From contig NZ_JAERPS020000003.1 of the NCBI RefSeq assembly GCF_016918075.2, forward strand, positions 434,001 through 498,000: DNA of 64,000 nucleotides. Direction: 5' to 3'. The translations under genes were made by a program, and so were the position numbers. Positions within the stretch are counted from its first letter, which is position 1. Every line of letters starts with the position of its first letter. Of this stretch, positions 37,649-47,824 are shown piece by piece. The DNA is from Rheinheimera maricola (GTDB taxonomy: Bacteria; Pseudomonadota; Gammaproteobacteria; Enterobacterales; Alteromonadaceae). The notes under the pieces are model-generated. The model worked only from the letters and a program-made list of their open reading frames with translations, was not told the DNA's origin and did no database searches.

Positions 37649-40225
37649 TCAGTGGCTGCTAACCACAAACTTTGTGCCGTCATGCTCCAGCTGAACGGTA
37701 CTGCCCGGCACCACATCACCTTGCAGCAGTGCTTGTGCCAGTGGGTTTTCTAAGTATTGCTGAATCGCCCGCTTTAATGGCCGCGCACCGTAGAGAGGGT
37801 CGAAGCCCACTTCCGCCAGCTTATCCAACGCGGCATCAGTGATACTAAATTTGTATTGCCGCTCTGCCAAACGCTGCTCCAATCTTGCAAGCTGAATTTT
37901 AGCAATACTGCGAATTTGGCTGCTATCCAGCGGGTGAAATACGACTGTTTCATCCAGCCGGTTTAAAAACTCCGGCCGGAACTGCTTACTCAGCACACCC
38001 ATTAACATGTCTTTCATTTCTTGGTAGCTATATTCCCGGTAGTGCTCTTGGATCAGATCTGAGCCCATATTTGAGGTCATAATAATTACCGTATTTTTAA
38101 AATCGACCGTGCGCCCCTGACCATCGGTTAAACGGCCATCATCAAGCACCTGCAGCAAAATGTTGAACACATCCGGGTGAGCCTTTTCTACCTCGTCCAA
38201 TAAAATGACTGAATAGGGTTTACGCCGCACCGCCTCGGTAAGATAGCCACCTTCTTCATAGCCAACATAACCTGGTGGCGCCCCGACTAAGCGCGACACC
38301 GCGTGTTTCTCCATAAACTCAGACATATCGATACGCACCATCGCATCCGGGCTATCAAATAAGAAGTTGGCCAATGATTTGGTTAGCTCTGTTTTACCAA
38401 CACCCGTTGGGCCTAAAAATAAGAACGAGCCTATCGGTTTATTAGGGTCAGACAAGCCGGCCCGGGAACGTCGAATAGCATGCGACACTGCAGTTACCGC
38501 CTCGTCTTGCCCTATAACTTTGTCATGCAGTGCTAATTCCATTCGCAACAACTTATCGCGTTCACCCTCCAGCATTTTGCTTACCGGTATGCCGGTTGCT
38601 TTGGACAGCACATCAGCAATTTCCTGCTCTGTTACTTTATTGCGCAGTAAAATATTGTCTTGCATTTCCGCCTGCGAGGCTAAATCGAGCTTTTTTTCTA
38701 ACTCAGGTATGCGGCCATATTGCAGCTCAGACATGCGCTGCAAATCGCTAGCACGGCGTGCCACCTCTAAATCCAGCCGTGCCTGCTCCAGTTCGGTTTT
38801 GATATTTTGCGTACCTTGCAGGGCCGCTTTCTCCGACTCCCATACCTCGTCCAGCTCGTTGTACTTAACATCCAGCTCACGAATGTGCTCTTGGATCATG
38901 TCGCGACGTTTTATCGTTGCTTCATCAGTTTCTTTGGCAAGCGCGTTGTCTTCCAGCTTTAATTGGATGATTCGCCGCTCCAGCCGATCCAGCTCTTCCG
39001 GTTTAGAATCCATCTGCATGCGAATGCTAGAGGCAGCTTCATCTATCAAATCAATCGCTTTATCCGGTAGCTGTCGGTCTGACACATACCGGTGCGACAA
39101 GGTAGCAGCCGCTACAATCGCCGGATCGGTAATTTCCACTGCATGGTGCAACTCATAGCGCTCTTTTAAGCCGCGCAGAATAGCAATAGTGTCTTCCACG
39201 GTAGGTTCATCGACCAGCACTTTTTGGAAGCGTCGCTCCAGCGCTGCATCTTTCTCAATGTACTTACGATACTCATCCAACGTTGTCGCGCCTAAGCAGT
39301 GCAGTTCACCACGCGCCAGTGCCGGTTTGAGCATATTTCCGGCATCCATCGCGCCCTCGGCTTTGCCGGCACCAACCATAGTATGGATTTCATCTATAAA
39401 TAGAATGACCTGGCCCTCTTCTTTCGCCAGTTCATTTAGCACCGCTTTTAGCCGCTCTTCAAATTCTCCGCGGTATTTCGCGCCTGCCAGCAACGAGCCC
39501 ATATCCAACGACAACACCCGCTTATCCTTTAAGCCTTCGGGGACTTCTTTATTGATGATGCGCTGTGCCAGGCCTTCAACAATGGCGGTTTTACCCACGC
39601 CGGGCTCGCCAATTAGTACTGGGTTATTTTTGGTACGCCGTTGCAACACCTGAATACAGCGCCGAATTTCCTCATCGCGGCCAATAACCGGATCGAGCTT
39701 GCCAGCTTCTGCACGGGCCGTTAAATCTACAGTGTATTTGGTCAACGCCTGGCGGGTGTCTTCAGCGTTTTGATCATCCACCTTCTGGCCACCGCGCATG
39801 TTATCTATAGCAACTGCAACCGCTTCTTTATCGATACCAACTAAGCGCAGTATCTTACCCAAATCGGATTTGTCTTCAGTGGCAGCCAGTACAAATAACT
39901 CACTGGAAATAAACTGATCTTTGCGTTTTTGTGCCAGCTTATCGCACTGTTGCAGCAGCTGTGCAGTGGCCGAAGACAACTGCAGGTTAGCACCCTCGCC
40001 CTCTACACGTGGCAACCGGTCTATTGCCTGGCTAACTTTAGAGCGCAGCTCGTTAAAATTAATCGCCAGTTTATTTAGCAGTTCACGTACTGTGCCGCCT
40101 TCTTGATTTAGTAAAGCAAACATCAGATGCACCGGCTCGATAAACTGTTGATCACGGCCCAGCGCCAAAGACTGCGCATCGGCGATCGCTTCCTGGAATT
40201 TACTGGTAAATTTATCTAGACGCAT
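37649..40225 (-). CDS. clpB: ATP-dependent disaggregase ClpB (Hsp100)
   Basis: 858 residues, the standard length. It rescues aggregated proteins together with DnaK. N domain (1-145), NBD1 with Walker A GEPGVGKT (about 207) and [15 protein letters not shown], the coiled-coil M domain (about 410-525) with no internal loss, NBD2 with [12 protein letters not shown] (about 607) and a [11 protein letters not shown] pore loop, then the D2 small domain ending VVSSH. A heat-shock type promoter lies 37 bp upstream, after pgeF, so clpB can be induced apart from rluD-pgeF. Confidence 0.99.
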   Translation of the reverse strand: MRLDKFTSKFQEAIADAQSLALGRDQQFIEPVHLMFALLNQEGGTVRELLNKLAINFNELRSKVSQAIDRLPRVEGEGANLQLSSATAQLLQQCDKLAQKRKDQFISSELFVLAATEDKSDLGKILRLVGIDKEAVAVAIDNMRGGQKVDDQNAEDTRQALTKYTVDLTARAEAGKLDPVIGRDEEIRRCIQVLQRRTKNNPVLIGEPGVGKTAIVEGLAQRIINKEVPEGLKDKRVLSLDMGSLLAGAKYRGEFEERLKAVLNELAKEEGQVILFIDEIHTMVGAGKAEGAMDAGNMLKPALARGELHCLGATTLDEYRKYIEKDAALERRFQKVLVDEPTVEDTIAILRGLKERYELHHAVEITDPAIVAAATLSHRYVSDRQLPDKAIDLIDEAASSIRMQMDSKPEELDRLERRIIQLKLEDNALAKETDEATIKRRDMIQEHIRELDVKYNELDEVWESEKAALQGTQNIKTELEQARLDLEVARRASDLQRMSELQYGRIPELEKKLDLASQAEMQDNILLRNKVTEQEIADVLSKATGIPVSKMLEGERDKLLRMELALHDKVIGQDEAVTAVSHAIRRSRAGLSDPNKPIGSFLFLGPTGVGKTELTKSLANFLFDSPDAMVRIDMSEFMEKHAVSRLVGAPPGYVGYEEGGYLTEAVRRKPYSVILLDEVEKAHPDVFNILLQVLDDGRLTDGQGRTVDFKNTVIIMTSNMGSDLIQEHYREYSYQEMKDMLMGVLSKQFRPEFLNRLDETVVFHPLDSSQIRSIAKIQLARLEQRLAERQYKFSITDAALDKLAEVGFDPLYGARPLKRAIQQYLENPLAQALLQGDVVPGSTVQLEHDGTKFVVSSH

Positions 40226-40261
40226 TTATGGCTCCTACAAGCACAACACTGTTGTGTCATA

Positions 40262-40290
40262 AGATTGGGTGTTATTGTTGGAAATTCAAG
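40262..40290 (-). promoter_or_regulatory. Sigma-32 (heat-shock) promoter of clpB
   Basis: Minus strand CTTGAA (40290-40285), 15-bp spacer, CCCAATCT (40269-40262); the consensus is CTTGAA-N13-17-CCCCATnT. A CACAAC/GTTGTG hairpin follows in the leader. Confidence 0.7.
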
Positions 40291-40317
40291 CAGAACACGT
40301 CAAAAATTTGACTTAGA

Positions 40318-41058
40318 TCAGACTAACCAGATTGAGCTGGCCATACGGCCGGTTTGGCCATCCCGCCGGTATGAAAAAAAACGTTGTGGTTGTTGGAAGG
40401 TACAGAAATTACCGCCGTAAATCTGTTGCACACCACATTGGCTTAAACGTTGTCGCGCTAACAAATACAAATCTGCCAGCCATTTACCGTTATCAGCAGC
40501 AATAAAGGCTTGTGCTGCTTCAGGTGCCTGAGCCATAAAAGCGCTGCGCACTTCCGGGCCTACTTCAAAAGCGCTTTGGCTGATCGCCGGGCCGAGATAG
40601 ACCAACACTTGCTCTGGTTTTGCAAAGTGTCGTAGCGTACTTTCAACTACGCCATTACACAAACCACGCCAACCGGCATGTATAGCGGCCACCTGAGTAC
40701 CGTCTGCATTACATAGCAGCAAAGGTAAACAGTCTGCCGTCATTACGGTAGCGACTGCGCCGCGTTCTGTAGTTACAGCAGCATCGGCATCAGCACCGTT
40801 TATTGTAGCCGCAGTTAAGCGTACAACGTCTGTGCCATGCACTTGATTTAACCACACCGGTGATGCCGGCATTTGCGCCATTTGCCGATAGCGCTGGCGG
40901 TTTGCTGCCACTTTTTCCGCAGCATCGCCGACGTGACCACCGAGATTTAACGACGCATAAACGCCTTCTGAGCTACCACCCAACCGGCTACTGCACACCG
41001 CCCGCACATTAGGCGGTGCGGGCCAATCCGGGATGATTAGGCCTCCGTTATTCGTCAT
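40318..41058 (-). CDS. pgeF: PgeF/YfiH family purine nucleoside phosphorylase-laccase-like protein
   Basis: 246 residues. Family motifs: NQVHGTDVV, TADCLPLLLCN, AIHAGWRGLCNGV and YLGPAISQ, with the His and Cys residues of the metal or nucleoside site. YfiH homologues have been described as a peptidoglycan editing factor that avoids L-Ser incorporation in place of L-Ala and as multi-substrate purine nucleoside enzymes. The start is 5 bp from the rluD stop and clpB follows, the usual rluD-pgeF-clpB order. Confidence 0.94.
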   Translation of the reverse strand: MTNNGGLIIPDWPAPPNVRAVCSSRLGGSSEGVYASLNLGGHVGDAAEKVAANRQRYRQMAQMPASPVWLNQVHGTDVVRLTAATINGADADAAVTTERGAVATVMTADCLPLLLCNADGTQVAAIHAGWRGLCNGVVESTLRHFAKPEQVLVYLGPAISQSAFEVGPEVRSAFMAQAPEAAQAFIAADNGKWLADLYLLARQRLSQCGVQQIYGGNFCTFQQPQRFFSYRRDGQTGRMASSIWLV

Positions 41059-41063
41059 CGCTG

Positions 41064-42038
41064 TTACACGTAATCCAAGCCATGCTCAACGGTATCGGCA
41101 CGTAAGGCGGCATTTAACTGCACCATGTCGTCCGGAATAGGTGCATGCCACTCCAGAATTTCCAGTGTGATTGGATGCGCCAACCGCAACATTGCTGCAT
41201 GCAGGGCCTGACGTTTAAAGTTGCGCAAAATTGTTAATAATTGCTCATCTGCCTTACGCGGCGGCCTTGGCCGGCCAGCATATACCGGGTCGCCTACCAA
41301 TGGGTGGTTGACGAAGGTCATATGCACCCGAATTTGATGCGTGCGGCCGGTTTCCAACCTTAAGCGTAACCGGGTATGGGCTCGGTATTTTTCCATCACC
41401 CTAAAGTGCGTGGTCGCCGGTTTACCCGATTGCGTTACCGCCATATGAGTGCGTTTTGTCGGATGGCGGCCTATTGGTTCATCTATAGTACCACCGCCGG
41501 TCATAGCGCCATGACAGACCGCTTCATACTCACGGGTAATTTCGCGAGCCTGCATAGCTTCAACTAAATGCGTTTGAGCGGGAATGGTCTTTGCGACCAC
41601 CATCAAACCAGTAGTGTCTTTATCCAGTCGGTGAATAATGCCGGCGCGCGGCACTTCGCCAATACCTGGGCAATGGTGCAACAAAGCATTTAACAAGGTA
41701 CCGTCGGCGTTTCCGGCGCCCGGATGCACCACCAAGCCGGCGGGCTTATTAATTACCAGGATATGCTCGTCCTCATAGACGATGTTCAACTCTATCGCTT
41801 CGGCCTCGAAACGCTGGTCTTCTGGCAGTTCGGCCAGAATTTCAACTTGCTCACCACCCAGCACCTTCTCTCGGGGTGTGTTGTGAACAGAGCCATTGAC
41901 AGTGACAGCATCGGCCAAAATCCATTCTTTTATCCGCGAACGCGAATAATCGGGGAACATTTCGGCCAGAACCTGATCTAAGCGCTTGCCAAAAAGATGG
42001 TCTGGAATAATTTCTGAAAGTTTTAGCTGTTTTGTCAT
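41064..42038 (-). CDS. rluD: 23S rRNA pseudouridine 1911/1915/1917 synthase
   Basis: 324 residues (E. coli 326). An N-terminal S4 domain (about 15-75, GKRLDQVLAEMFPDYSRSRIKEW) is followed by the RluA-family catalytic domain with GIIHRLDKDTTGLMVVAK, whose Asp is the nucleophile. It modifies helix 69 of 23S rRNA, needed for 50S function. The ATG at 42038 gives the standard N-terminus; an upstream open extension of 18 codons is not family-like. Divergent from bamD, as in E. coli. Confidence 0.97.
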   Translation of the reverse strand: MTKQLKLSEIIPDHLFGKRLDQVLAEMFPDYSRSRIKEWILADAVTVNGSVHNTPREKVLGGEQVEILAELPEDQRFEAEAIELNIVYEDEHILVINKPAGLVVHPGAGNADGTLLNALLHHCPGIGEVPRAGIIHRLDKDTTGLMVVAKTIPAQTHLVEAMQAREITREYEAVCHGAMTGGGTIDEPIGRHPTKRTHMAVTQSGKPATTHFRVMEKYRAHTRLRLRLETGRTHQIRVHMTFVNHPLVGDPVYAGRPRPPRKADEQLLTILRNFKRQALHAAMLRLAHPITLEILEWHAPIPDDMVQLNAALRADTVEHGLDYV

Positions 42039-42161
42039 AACGGAAGCAGTTATCCTGTGTGCAACCCCGGCAGGTCTGGGGTAGAATCGCAATAACAGGT
42101 ATTTTAGCGATTTTACGCCTGACTAGACAGCCATTTAGCTCAAGTAGTAACGGATTTTTAA

Positions 42162-42911
42162 ATGAAAGTGAATTTTGTACTGATTTCCCTGCTGGCGTTA
42201 ACACTCACAGCTTGTGCCGGTAAGCCCGAACAACCAGACACCAGCAGTACACAAACTGCCCAAACTGCCTATCAGCAGGCAAAAGACGTGCTTGATAAGG
42301 GCTTGTATAACAGAGCCATTGAGCTGTTAATGGCCGTTGAAAGCCGTTATCCGTTTGGCCCTTTAGCCAGGCAAGTGCAGCTGGATTTGATTTATGCTTA
42401 CTACCAGGCCGGCGATTTGCCGAAGGCTCTGGCGGGTATTGACCGTTTTATCCGCTTAAATCCAAATCATCCTGAACTAGACTACGTTTACTATATGCGA
42501 GGCCTAACGAACCTTAAAGCCGATGAAAACGCGCTGCATGACGTTTTGGGCATTGACCGCGCCGATCGTGACTTAGCCAGTACCCGCCAGGCATTTGATG
42601 ACTTCAAACTGCTGGTTAGCAGCTTTCCTAACAGTAAATACAGTGCAGAAGCAAAGAACCGCATGTTGAGTATTAAAGATTCTCTGGCACGGCACGAGCT
42701 ATTGATTGCAGATTATTATATGCGCCGCGGCGCTTACCTGGCCGCTGCCAACCGCGGAAAATATATAGTTGAATACTATCGTGATTCAGCGCTGGTAGAG
42801 CAAGCGCTGGAAGTGATGATTGAAAGCTATGACAAATTGGGCCTAAGAAAACTTAAAGACGACACTTACCAGGTTCTTAAATTAAATTATCCGCAAAACA
42901 ACAAGTTTTAG
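42162..42911 (+). CDS. bamD: Outer membrane assembly lipoprotein BamD
   Basis: 249 residues. Lipoprotein signal ending LTLTACAGK (Cys about 19). Five TPR-like helical pairs follow, including YQQAKDVLDKGLYNRAIELL, SRYPFGPLARQVQLDLIYAYY and NPNHPELDYVYYMRGL, all diagnostic of BamD/ComL. It is an essential part of the BAM complex that inserts beta-barrel proteins. Faces rluD across a 123-bp divergent region and is followed by a terminator shared with radA. Confidence 0.98.
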   Translation: MKVNFVLISLLALTLTACAGKPEQPDTSSTQTAQTAYQQAKDVLDKGLYNRAIELLMAVESRYPFGPLARQVQLDLIYAYYQAGDLPKALAGIDRFIRLNPNHPELDYVYYMRGLTNLKADENALHDVLGIDRADRDLASTRQAFDDFKLLVSSFPNSKYSAEAKNRMLSIKDSLARHELLIADYYMRRGAYLAAANRGKYIVEYYRDSALVEQALEVMIESYDKLGLRKLKDDTYQVLKLNYPQNNKF

Positions 42912-42915
42912 CACC

Positions 42916-42941
42916 AAAAGCCCCGCAACAGCGGGGCTTTT
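42916..42941. terminator. Bidirectional terminator between bamD and radA
   Basis: AAAAGCCCCGC, loop AACA, GCGGGGCTTTT with T-runs on both strands, between two convergent genes. Confidence 0.92.
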
Positions 42942-42947
42942 TACTGC

Positions 42948-44309
42948 TTAAATCGCTTCCAGAGCTTCAGCTAGTTTACTTACACCAATCACTTCCATGC
43001 CTGCAATTGGCTCTTTTGGGCTATTGGCCAATGGCACTATCGCCCGCGTAAAGCCATGTTTTGCCGCTTCGCGCAAGCGCTCTTGTCCACTGGGTACCGG
43101 CCGGATCTCACCGGCTAGACCAACTTCACCAAAGACAACTAAATCATTTGGCAACGGTCGGTCGCGAAAGCTGGATACCAGCGCCAGCAAGGTCGCTAAA
43201 TCTGCACTGGTCTCATTTACTTTGACGCCGCCAACCACATTGACAAATACGTCCTGATCCGCCATCTGAATACCGGCGTGACGATGCATCACCGCCAGCA
43301 ACATAGAGATACGGTTCTGGTCCATACCTAGTGTTACCCGGCGAGGGTTATTTAATGGTGAGTGATCTACCAACCCTTGGATCTCTACTAATAACGGTCG
43401 GGTGCCTTCCCATAACACCATAACGATACTGCCGGACTGATCTTCTTTGCCGCGGGTTAGAAAAATTGCTGATGGGTTTTTTACCTCTTTCATGCCCTGC
43501 CCCGTCATAGCAAACACACCAAGTTCATTTACCGGGCCAAAGCGGTTTTTATTGCCTCGCAAGGTCCGATAGCGATTATCGCTATCACCATCCAACATTA
43601 CCGAACAATCAATACAATGCTCTAATACCTTTGGGCCGGCAAGAGAGCCATCTTTGGTTACATGGCCTACCATAATGATGGCAATGTGGTGCTGCTTGGC
43701 GAAGCGCGTTAAGTAAGCCGCACTTTCTCGCACCTGCGACACACTGCCTGGTGCAGACTGAATATCAGCCAGGTGCATCACTTGAATAGAGTCTATAACT
43801 ACGATGCGCGGTTTTTCCTGCTGCGCCAACACACAAATAGTTTCGACATTGGTTTCAGCCAGCATCTTCAAAGCATTAGATGGCAAGCCCAAACGCTGTG
43901 CTCGCATAGCCACCTGTTGTAGTGATTCTTCACCCGTAACATAAAGCGCACCACCGTGCTGTGCCAGCCCACACATTATTTGTAGTAATAAGGTACTTTT
44001 ACCGGCTCCCGGGTGACCACCAATCAAAATAGCTGACCCTGGTACTATGCCGCCGCCCAATACACGGTCAAATTCAGCAAAGCCGCTACTAAATCGTGGT
44101 ACATCTTGCAAGTCCACTTCATCCAGCCGCATAACCTTGGCCACCGCAATACCAGCGTAGCCTTCAAATCGGGCATTTTTGTTGCTAGCGGTGCCAAGCC
44201 GAACTTCACTTACTGTATTCCAGGCGCCACACTCAGTACACTGGCCTTGCCAACGGACAAAATCGGCACCACAATCGCTGCAAACGTAAGCAGTTTTAAC
44301 TTTTGCCAT
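42948..44309 (-). CDS. radA: DNA repair protein RadA (Sms)
   Basis: 453 residues. A branch-migration ATPase of recombinational repair. The N-terminal zinc finger (CSDCGADFVRWQGQCTEC), Walker A GGHPGAGKST (about 97), the RadA-specific KNRFG motif and the C-terminal Lon-like domain (DVFVNVVGGVKVNE, EVGLAGEIRPV) are all present. The gene stands alone, convergent with bamD. In enterics radA follows serB; here it lies a few kilobases away in the same orientation. Confidence 0.98.
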   Translation of the reverse strand: MAKVKTAYVCSDCGADFVRWQGQCTECGAWNTVSEVRLGTASNKNARFEGYAGIAVAKVMRLDEVDLQDVPRFSSGFAEFDRVLGGGIVPGSAILIGGHPGAGKSTLLLQIMCGLAQHGGALYVTGEESLQQVAMRAQRLGLPSNALKMLAETNVETICVLAQQEKPRIVVIDSIQVMHLADIQSAPGSVSQVRESAAYLTRFAKQHHIAIIMVGHVTKDGSLAGPKVLEHCIDCSVMLDGDSDNRYRTLRGNKNRFGPVNELGVFAMTGQGMKEVKNPSAIFLTRGKEDQSGSIVMVLWEGTRPLLVEIQGLVDHSPLNNPRRVTLGMDQNRISMLLAVMHRHAGIQMADQDVFVNVVGGVKVNETSADLATLLALVSSFRDRPLPNDLVVFGEVGLAGEIRPVPSGQERLREAAKHGFTRAIVPLANSPKEPIAGMEVIGVSKLAEALEAI

Positions 44310-44429
44310 TATTTATTTTCTCAAGCTAAATGAAAGGCATGGATATTGCTTTTCAAATTGTAACAACGTAGCGTACTACAGATTATAACCCCAAGGTGCC
44401 GGTATTTTGGCATTTAACATGATTGAATT

Positions 44430-46958
44430 ATGACAGCAGCAGATTTACAGCAATATATCGGCGTTATTGACCGGATGAAGAGTTTGCTTAACTCAGCAGA
44501 CTTCGATCAGGTATTTGCTTTATTAACTTCTGAACTGCCTAAGTCAAAACAATTTTTGCTTAAAATGGAGTTAAAACGCATGGCTCAGCCATGCAATTAC
44601 TTTATCGATTTACGTGGTCATGTCGACGGTGACGTGTCTCCTTATGAATTTATGGGTAAAACCCATTACATGGACAAAAATGCCATTAAGGTGTTTGAGC
44701 GCGGATTAAAGCAATATGGCAGTTATACAATTGGTTTATATGAAGAAGTATTAAATACTGAGAATAATTTCAGAGTTATGCATCGCAAAGAAGCGGCGCA
44801 GCGGGTAAAAACCGCCTTGCAACAATCTTCAACCCGCAAAGCAGACACTGACACTGACACATTACCTGAACAATATGCCAAGATCATTCATTTTGGCAGT
44901 TATACCGCCCGTCAAGATGAACGAATGAATTTCGCTATAGAGGTGGAGATTGAATATCAGGGCCGACGCTTTGATGCCAGCACCTCGGATTTATCCGTTT
45001 CAGGCTGCAAGGTAAAGCTAACAAAACCAGTACAAATTAATCCTGGTGAAAGTATCAAATTATTTTTTACCGGCTTAGAGCAAGAGTTTATGCTCGGTTT
45101 GGCCGATGGTGTAATGTATAAATTAATTGAAAATCACAGTAAGGCTGCTAACCATTATTTGCGGCTGCAACGTTTGGTTAGTGCCGATGGCGACGACAAA
45201 CAGTTTGCCGACTTTCTGCAACGTTTTATAACCGGCAATAAACGCCGCTATAAAGTTAATTTAGACAGCGTTTGTCAGACCGTGCAAACTAAAGGTTACG
45301 AACAATTTTATGTACCACGTATTAGCGCTTTACCGGTATTTATTGCGGTTAAAGATGGCCAGCCGATACCTAAGTTTGCTTTTACAACCGAATACAGCAG
45401 AAGCGTGTGGCACTATTTTCTTGATGAGCAACATCAGGCAGTATTTGACAGTCTGCTAAATGTTCGGCGACTGAAGCAGTTGTTGCAACAAACTTCTGAA
45501 GTTAAATCAACCATCATTTACAGTTTTACCCATGCTGCCAAGGGGAAGCTATTCTTTTATTCTGCAACAACTGAAGAACTAGCTGAATCAGAACAATTGA
45601 AACAGCTTTTTCTCGGTTTTGGCGCCAGCAAATCCAGTTGGCGCGTATTTCATTGCAACCTGCTGCGCACATCAGCTGCTATGGCCGAAATGCCAGACAC
45701 TATTCCAGAGCAAAATCAGAGTAAGCCGGCGGGTGCACATTCGGCCTTAGTGCAACAGCTGATTAAAGATTTACGGTATATAGTGAACCTAACCGACATT
45801 ACTAGCACAGACAATACCTTCTGGTACCAGAGCTATAAAGTTGACCCGCAGCAGTTAAAACAATTGGCGAATTTTGGCCATAAAAAGCGCGCTGATACGC
45901 CACCATGTGAAGCGGTAGCCGCGCAATATGTCAATTTGCGCTCAGAGTCACGCTACTTGTATAAAACAGCCGTTCAGATTGTACAGCCAGAGGGCGATGC
46001 TGAGATTAACGGCCACAGCAGAGATTTCTCATCCAAAGGACTACAGCTGGAAACCACACTACCGGTTCAGTTTGAAAAAGGCGATGTTCTGCTAATTAGT
46101 TTGCCAGATATGCAAAAAATCAGCAGCCGCTTTGAGCTTAACGCTCTACCCTATGAAATTATGGCTATTAGTAAAAGCCGCAGCATTATGAACTTACGAG
46201 CGGTTGAAGGCGAGCAACCGCACAACGGCAGGCTATTTTTCCAGCAATTGATCCAAAATAACCGCGCTAAGCTGACGCCCGCCGAAGAGAGTCCGAAGTA
46301 TCAGGGGCTGGCACCTGCACTTCGCAATATGTATTTAAATGCACAAAATAACTTTGCGTTGTTTTTACACCGCAAAGGCATTCGTTATGAAATTGATACG
46401 GTGGCACAAAGTACCGATTGCCACAGTCTGCAGAATTTACTCAGCTTGAGCAGCAAGAACGCCGCACAAATGGATTTGGCTCCTATACTGCGCAACAATG
46501 CAGCCAGTTTGCATTTTGCTCAACAGCTAAAACAGATGAAACGATTTGACTCTGCCAGAGCTTACGAACTTTTTATTGCTCTGCCAGCCACAATAGAAAC
46601 CGCGCCGACGGAACTATTGTGTCGCTACGATTATGAATTCGATACAGAACAGTTAAAACAACAATTTGTGCTAGATGCGCTGCAAAATGGCAGTCTTTTT
46701 TGCTTTAAATTAATGCTTTCCCGCACTGGCCGTCCAGATACCGATTATATCGCCGCCGAAATGAACTACATCAGTACCTACGCCATTCACAAAGCCAAAG
46801 CTCTCGAAGAAGAATTATGGAGTGTAGCTGGCGTTATTGATATTGTTGATATTTCTACCGAAGTTCCCTGGCGCTATGGCGCTAAGGTTGACCCAATTAA
46901 ACAAAAACAAATACAACTAGACCAGATAGCGTTACAGCTTAAGCAGCCAGTCACGTAG
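44430..46958 (+). CDS. Double PilZ-domain c-di-GMP receptor protein
   Basis: 842 residues, without signal peptide or membrane helix. Two PilZ units are seen: the first has ARQDERMNF and DLSVSGCKV (about residues 155-190), the second LRSESRYLY and DFSSKGLQLE (about 505-535). Both carry RxxxR and D/NxSxxG motifs required for c-di-GMP binding. Regions between and around them are unrecognised but helical/beta mixed. The family is shared by Shewanella- and Alteromonas-like bacteria. It may respond to the GGDEF/EAL protein at 5.7-8.7 kb, though that is speculation. Its 3' end overlaps the convergent hydrolase gene by 27 bp. Confidence 0.85.
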   Translation: MTAADLQQYIGVIDRMKSLLNSADFDQVFALLTSELPKSKQFLLKMELKRMAQPCNYFIDLRGHVDGDVSPYEFMGKTHYMDKNAIKVFERGLKQYGSYTIGLYEEVLNTENNFRVMHRKEAAQRVKTALQQSSTRKADTDTDTLPEQYAKIIHFGSYTARQDERMNFAIEVEIEYQGRRFDASTSDLSVSGCKVKLTKPVQINPGESIKLFFTGLEQEFMLGLADGVMYKLIENHSKAANHYLRLQRLVSADGDDKQFADFLQRFITGNKRRYKVNLDSVCQTVQTKGYEQFYVPRISALPVFIAVKDGQPIPKFAFTTEYSRSVWHYFLDEQHQAVFDSLLNVRRLKQLLQQTSEVKSTIIYSFTHAAKGKLFFYSATTEELAESEQLKQLFLGFGASKSSWRVFHCNLLRTSAAMAEMPDTIPEQNQSKPAGAHSALVQQLIKDLRYIVNLTDITSTDNTFWYQSYKVDPQQLKQLANFGHKKRADTPPCEAVAAQYVNLRSESRYLYKTAVQIVQPEGDAEINGHSRDFSSKGLQLETTLPVQFEKGDVLLISLPDMQKISSRFELNALPYEIMAISKSRSIMNLRAVEGEQPHNGRLFFQQLIQNNRAKLTPAEESPKYQGLAPALRNMYLNAQNNFALFLHRKGIRYEIDTVAQSTDCHSLQNLLSLSSKNAAQMDLAPILRNNAASLHFAQQLKQMKRFDSARAYELFIALPATIETAPTELLCRYDYEFDTEQLKQQFVLDALQNGSLFCFKLMLSRTGRPDTDYIAAEMNYISTYAIHKAKALEEELWSVAGVIDIVDISTEVPWRYGAKVDPIKQKQIQLDQIALQLKQPVT

Positions 46959-47822
46959 CATTACGAAGTGGTCTTGCACGGCCGCCGGGTGCGTTAACAT
47001 AGAGATGTGATCATAGTCCTGTTGGTATCCATGCCTTTTGCTAAGTAAGGTATAACGTGCCTCAGGCACCGTCTCAGCTATAAACGCTTTAACATCCTGT
47101 GGATGCCCGAGCAAGCGATCATTCTGGCCAGCAAAATGCCAAACCGGCGGCCAACTCAATTTTTTACTGGCCGAAGCATAGTCAAACTGATCACACAAAT
47201 CGGTAAACGCAGCGCCGTTAATCCACTGCACAGTGTCTTGCAAGAAATGACCGGGTTCGTCATCGGCGCCAAAACGCCATTTGCGTGCAGGGAAATAACC
47301 AAGTTGCCGGCTAAGCCATGGCGCCAAAGTATTCCAAATCAGATCTATTTTGAGTTTACGCTCCAGGCTGTTTACCGTGATAACCCGCTTGGTACCAAAA
47401 CAAACTTTAACCGCGACTTTAGCAGCAAGTGTAGGAAATCGCGCCAAACAGGCCGCAGCGACCACGCCTCCCCATGAATGTGATATCAAAATCACTTTTT
47501 GCTGGTGTATTTGGTGCAGATGCTCAATCAGCGCCGGAATATCCCGGGTAATCATCTGATGCTGGCTTTGGATAAAGCCCTGTGACACATGCGGCTTAGA
47601 CAGGCCGCGGCCGGCAAAGTCAGCGCAATACACCATAAAACCGTGATCTGCCAGGTAACAACCCAGCCCCTTGCCGGAGCGGCTGTAAAAAATACGGCCG
47701 TTCTCAATAGCACCATGCAGCATTAAAACTGGCGCTATACCTTGTTGTATTGGCAACAATCGGCGCACATGCAGCTGGTACTGCTGCAAGTCCAGATAGA
47801 ATGAACTTTGCTGGTGTTTCAT
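46932..47822 (-). CDS. Alpha/beta hydrolase
   Basis: 296 residues. An alpha/beta-hydrolase core with oxyanion VLMLHGAIENGRIFY (about 33) and nucleophile elbow ISHSWGGV (about 115; GxSxG reads SHSWG). The catalytic Asp and His are likely in FAGQNDRLLGHP and KRHGYQQDYDHIS near the C-terminus. No signal peptide. The start is 2 bp from the serB stop, so the two genes form one operon. Substrate unknown; lipase/esterase-like. Confidence 0.87.
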   Translation of the reverse strand: MKHQQSSFYLDLQQYQLHVRRLLPIQQGIAPVLMLHGAIENGRIFYSRSGKGLGCYLADHGFMVYCADFAGRGLSKPHVSQGFIQSQHQMITRDIPALIEHLHQIHQQKVILISHSWGGVVAAACLARFPTLAAKVAVKVCFGTKRVITVNSLERKLKIDLIWNTLAPWLSRQLGYFPARKWRFGADDEPGHFLQDTVQWINGAAFTDLCDQFDYASASKKLSWPPVWHFAGQNDRLLGHPQDVKAFIAETVPEARYTLLSKRHGYQQDYDHISMLTHPAAVQDHFVMLRDWLLKL

Positions 47823-47824
47823 GC

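Noticed and set aside
38367..39158. Open frame of 263 codons antisense to clpB
   Set aside because: Ser-rich shadow frame of clpB codon use; clpB is unquestionably the gene.
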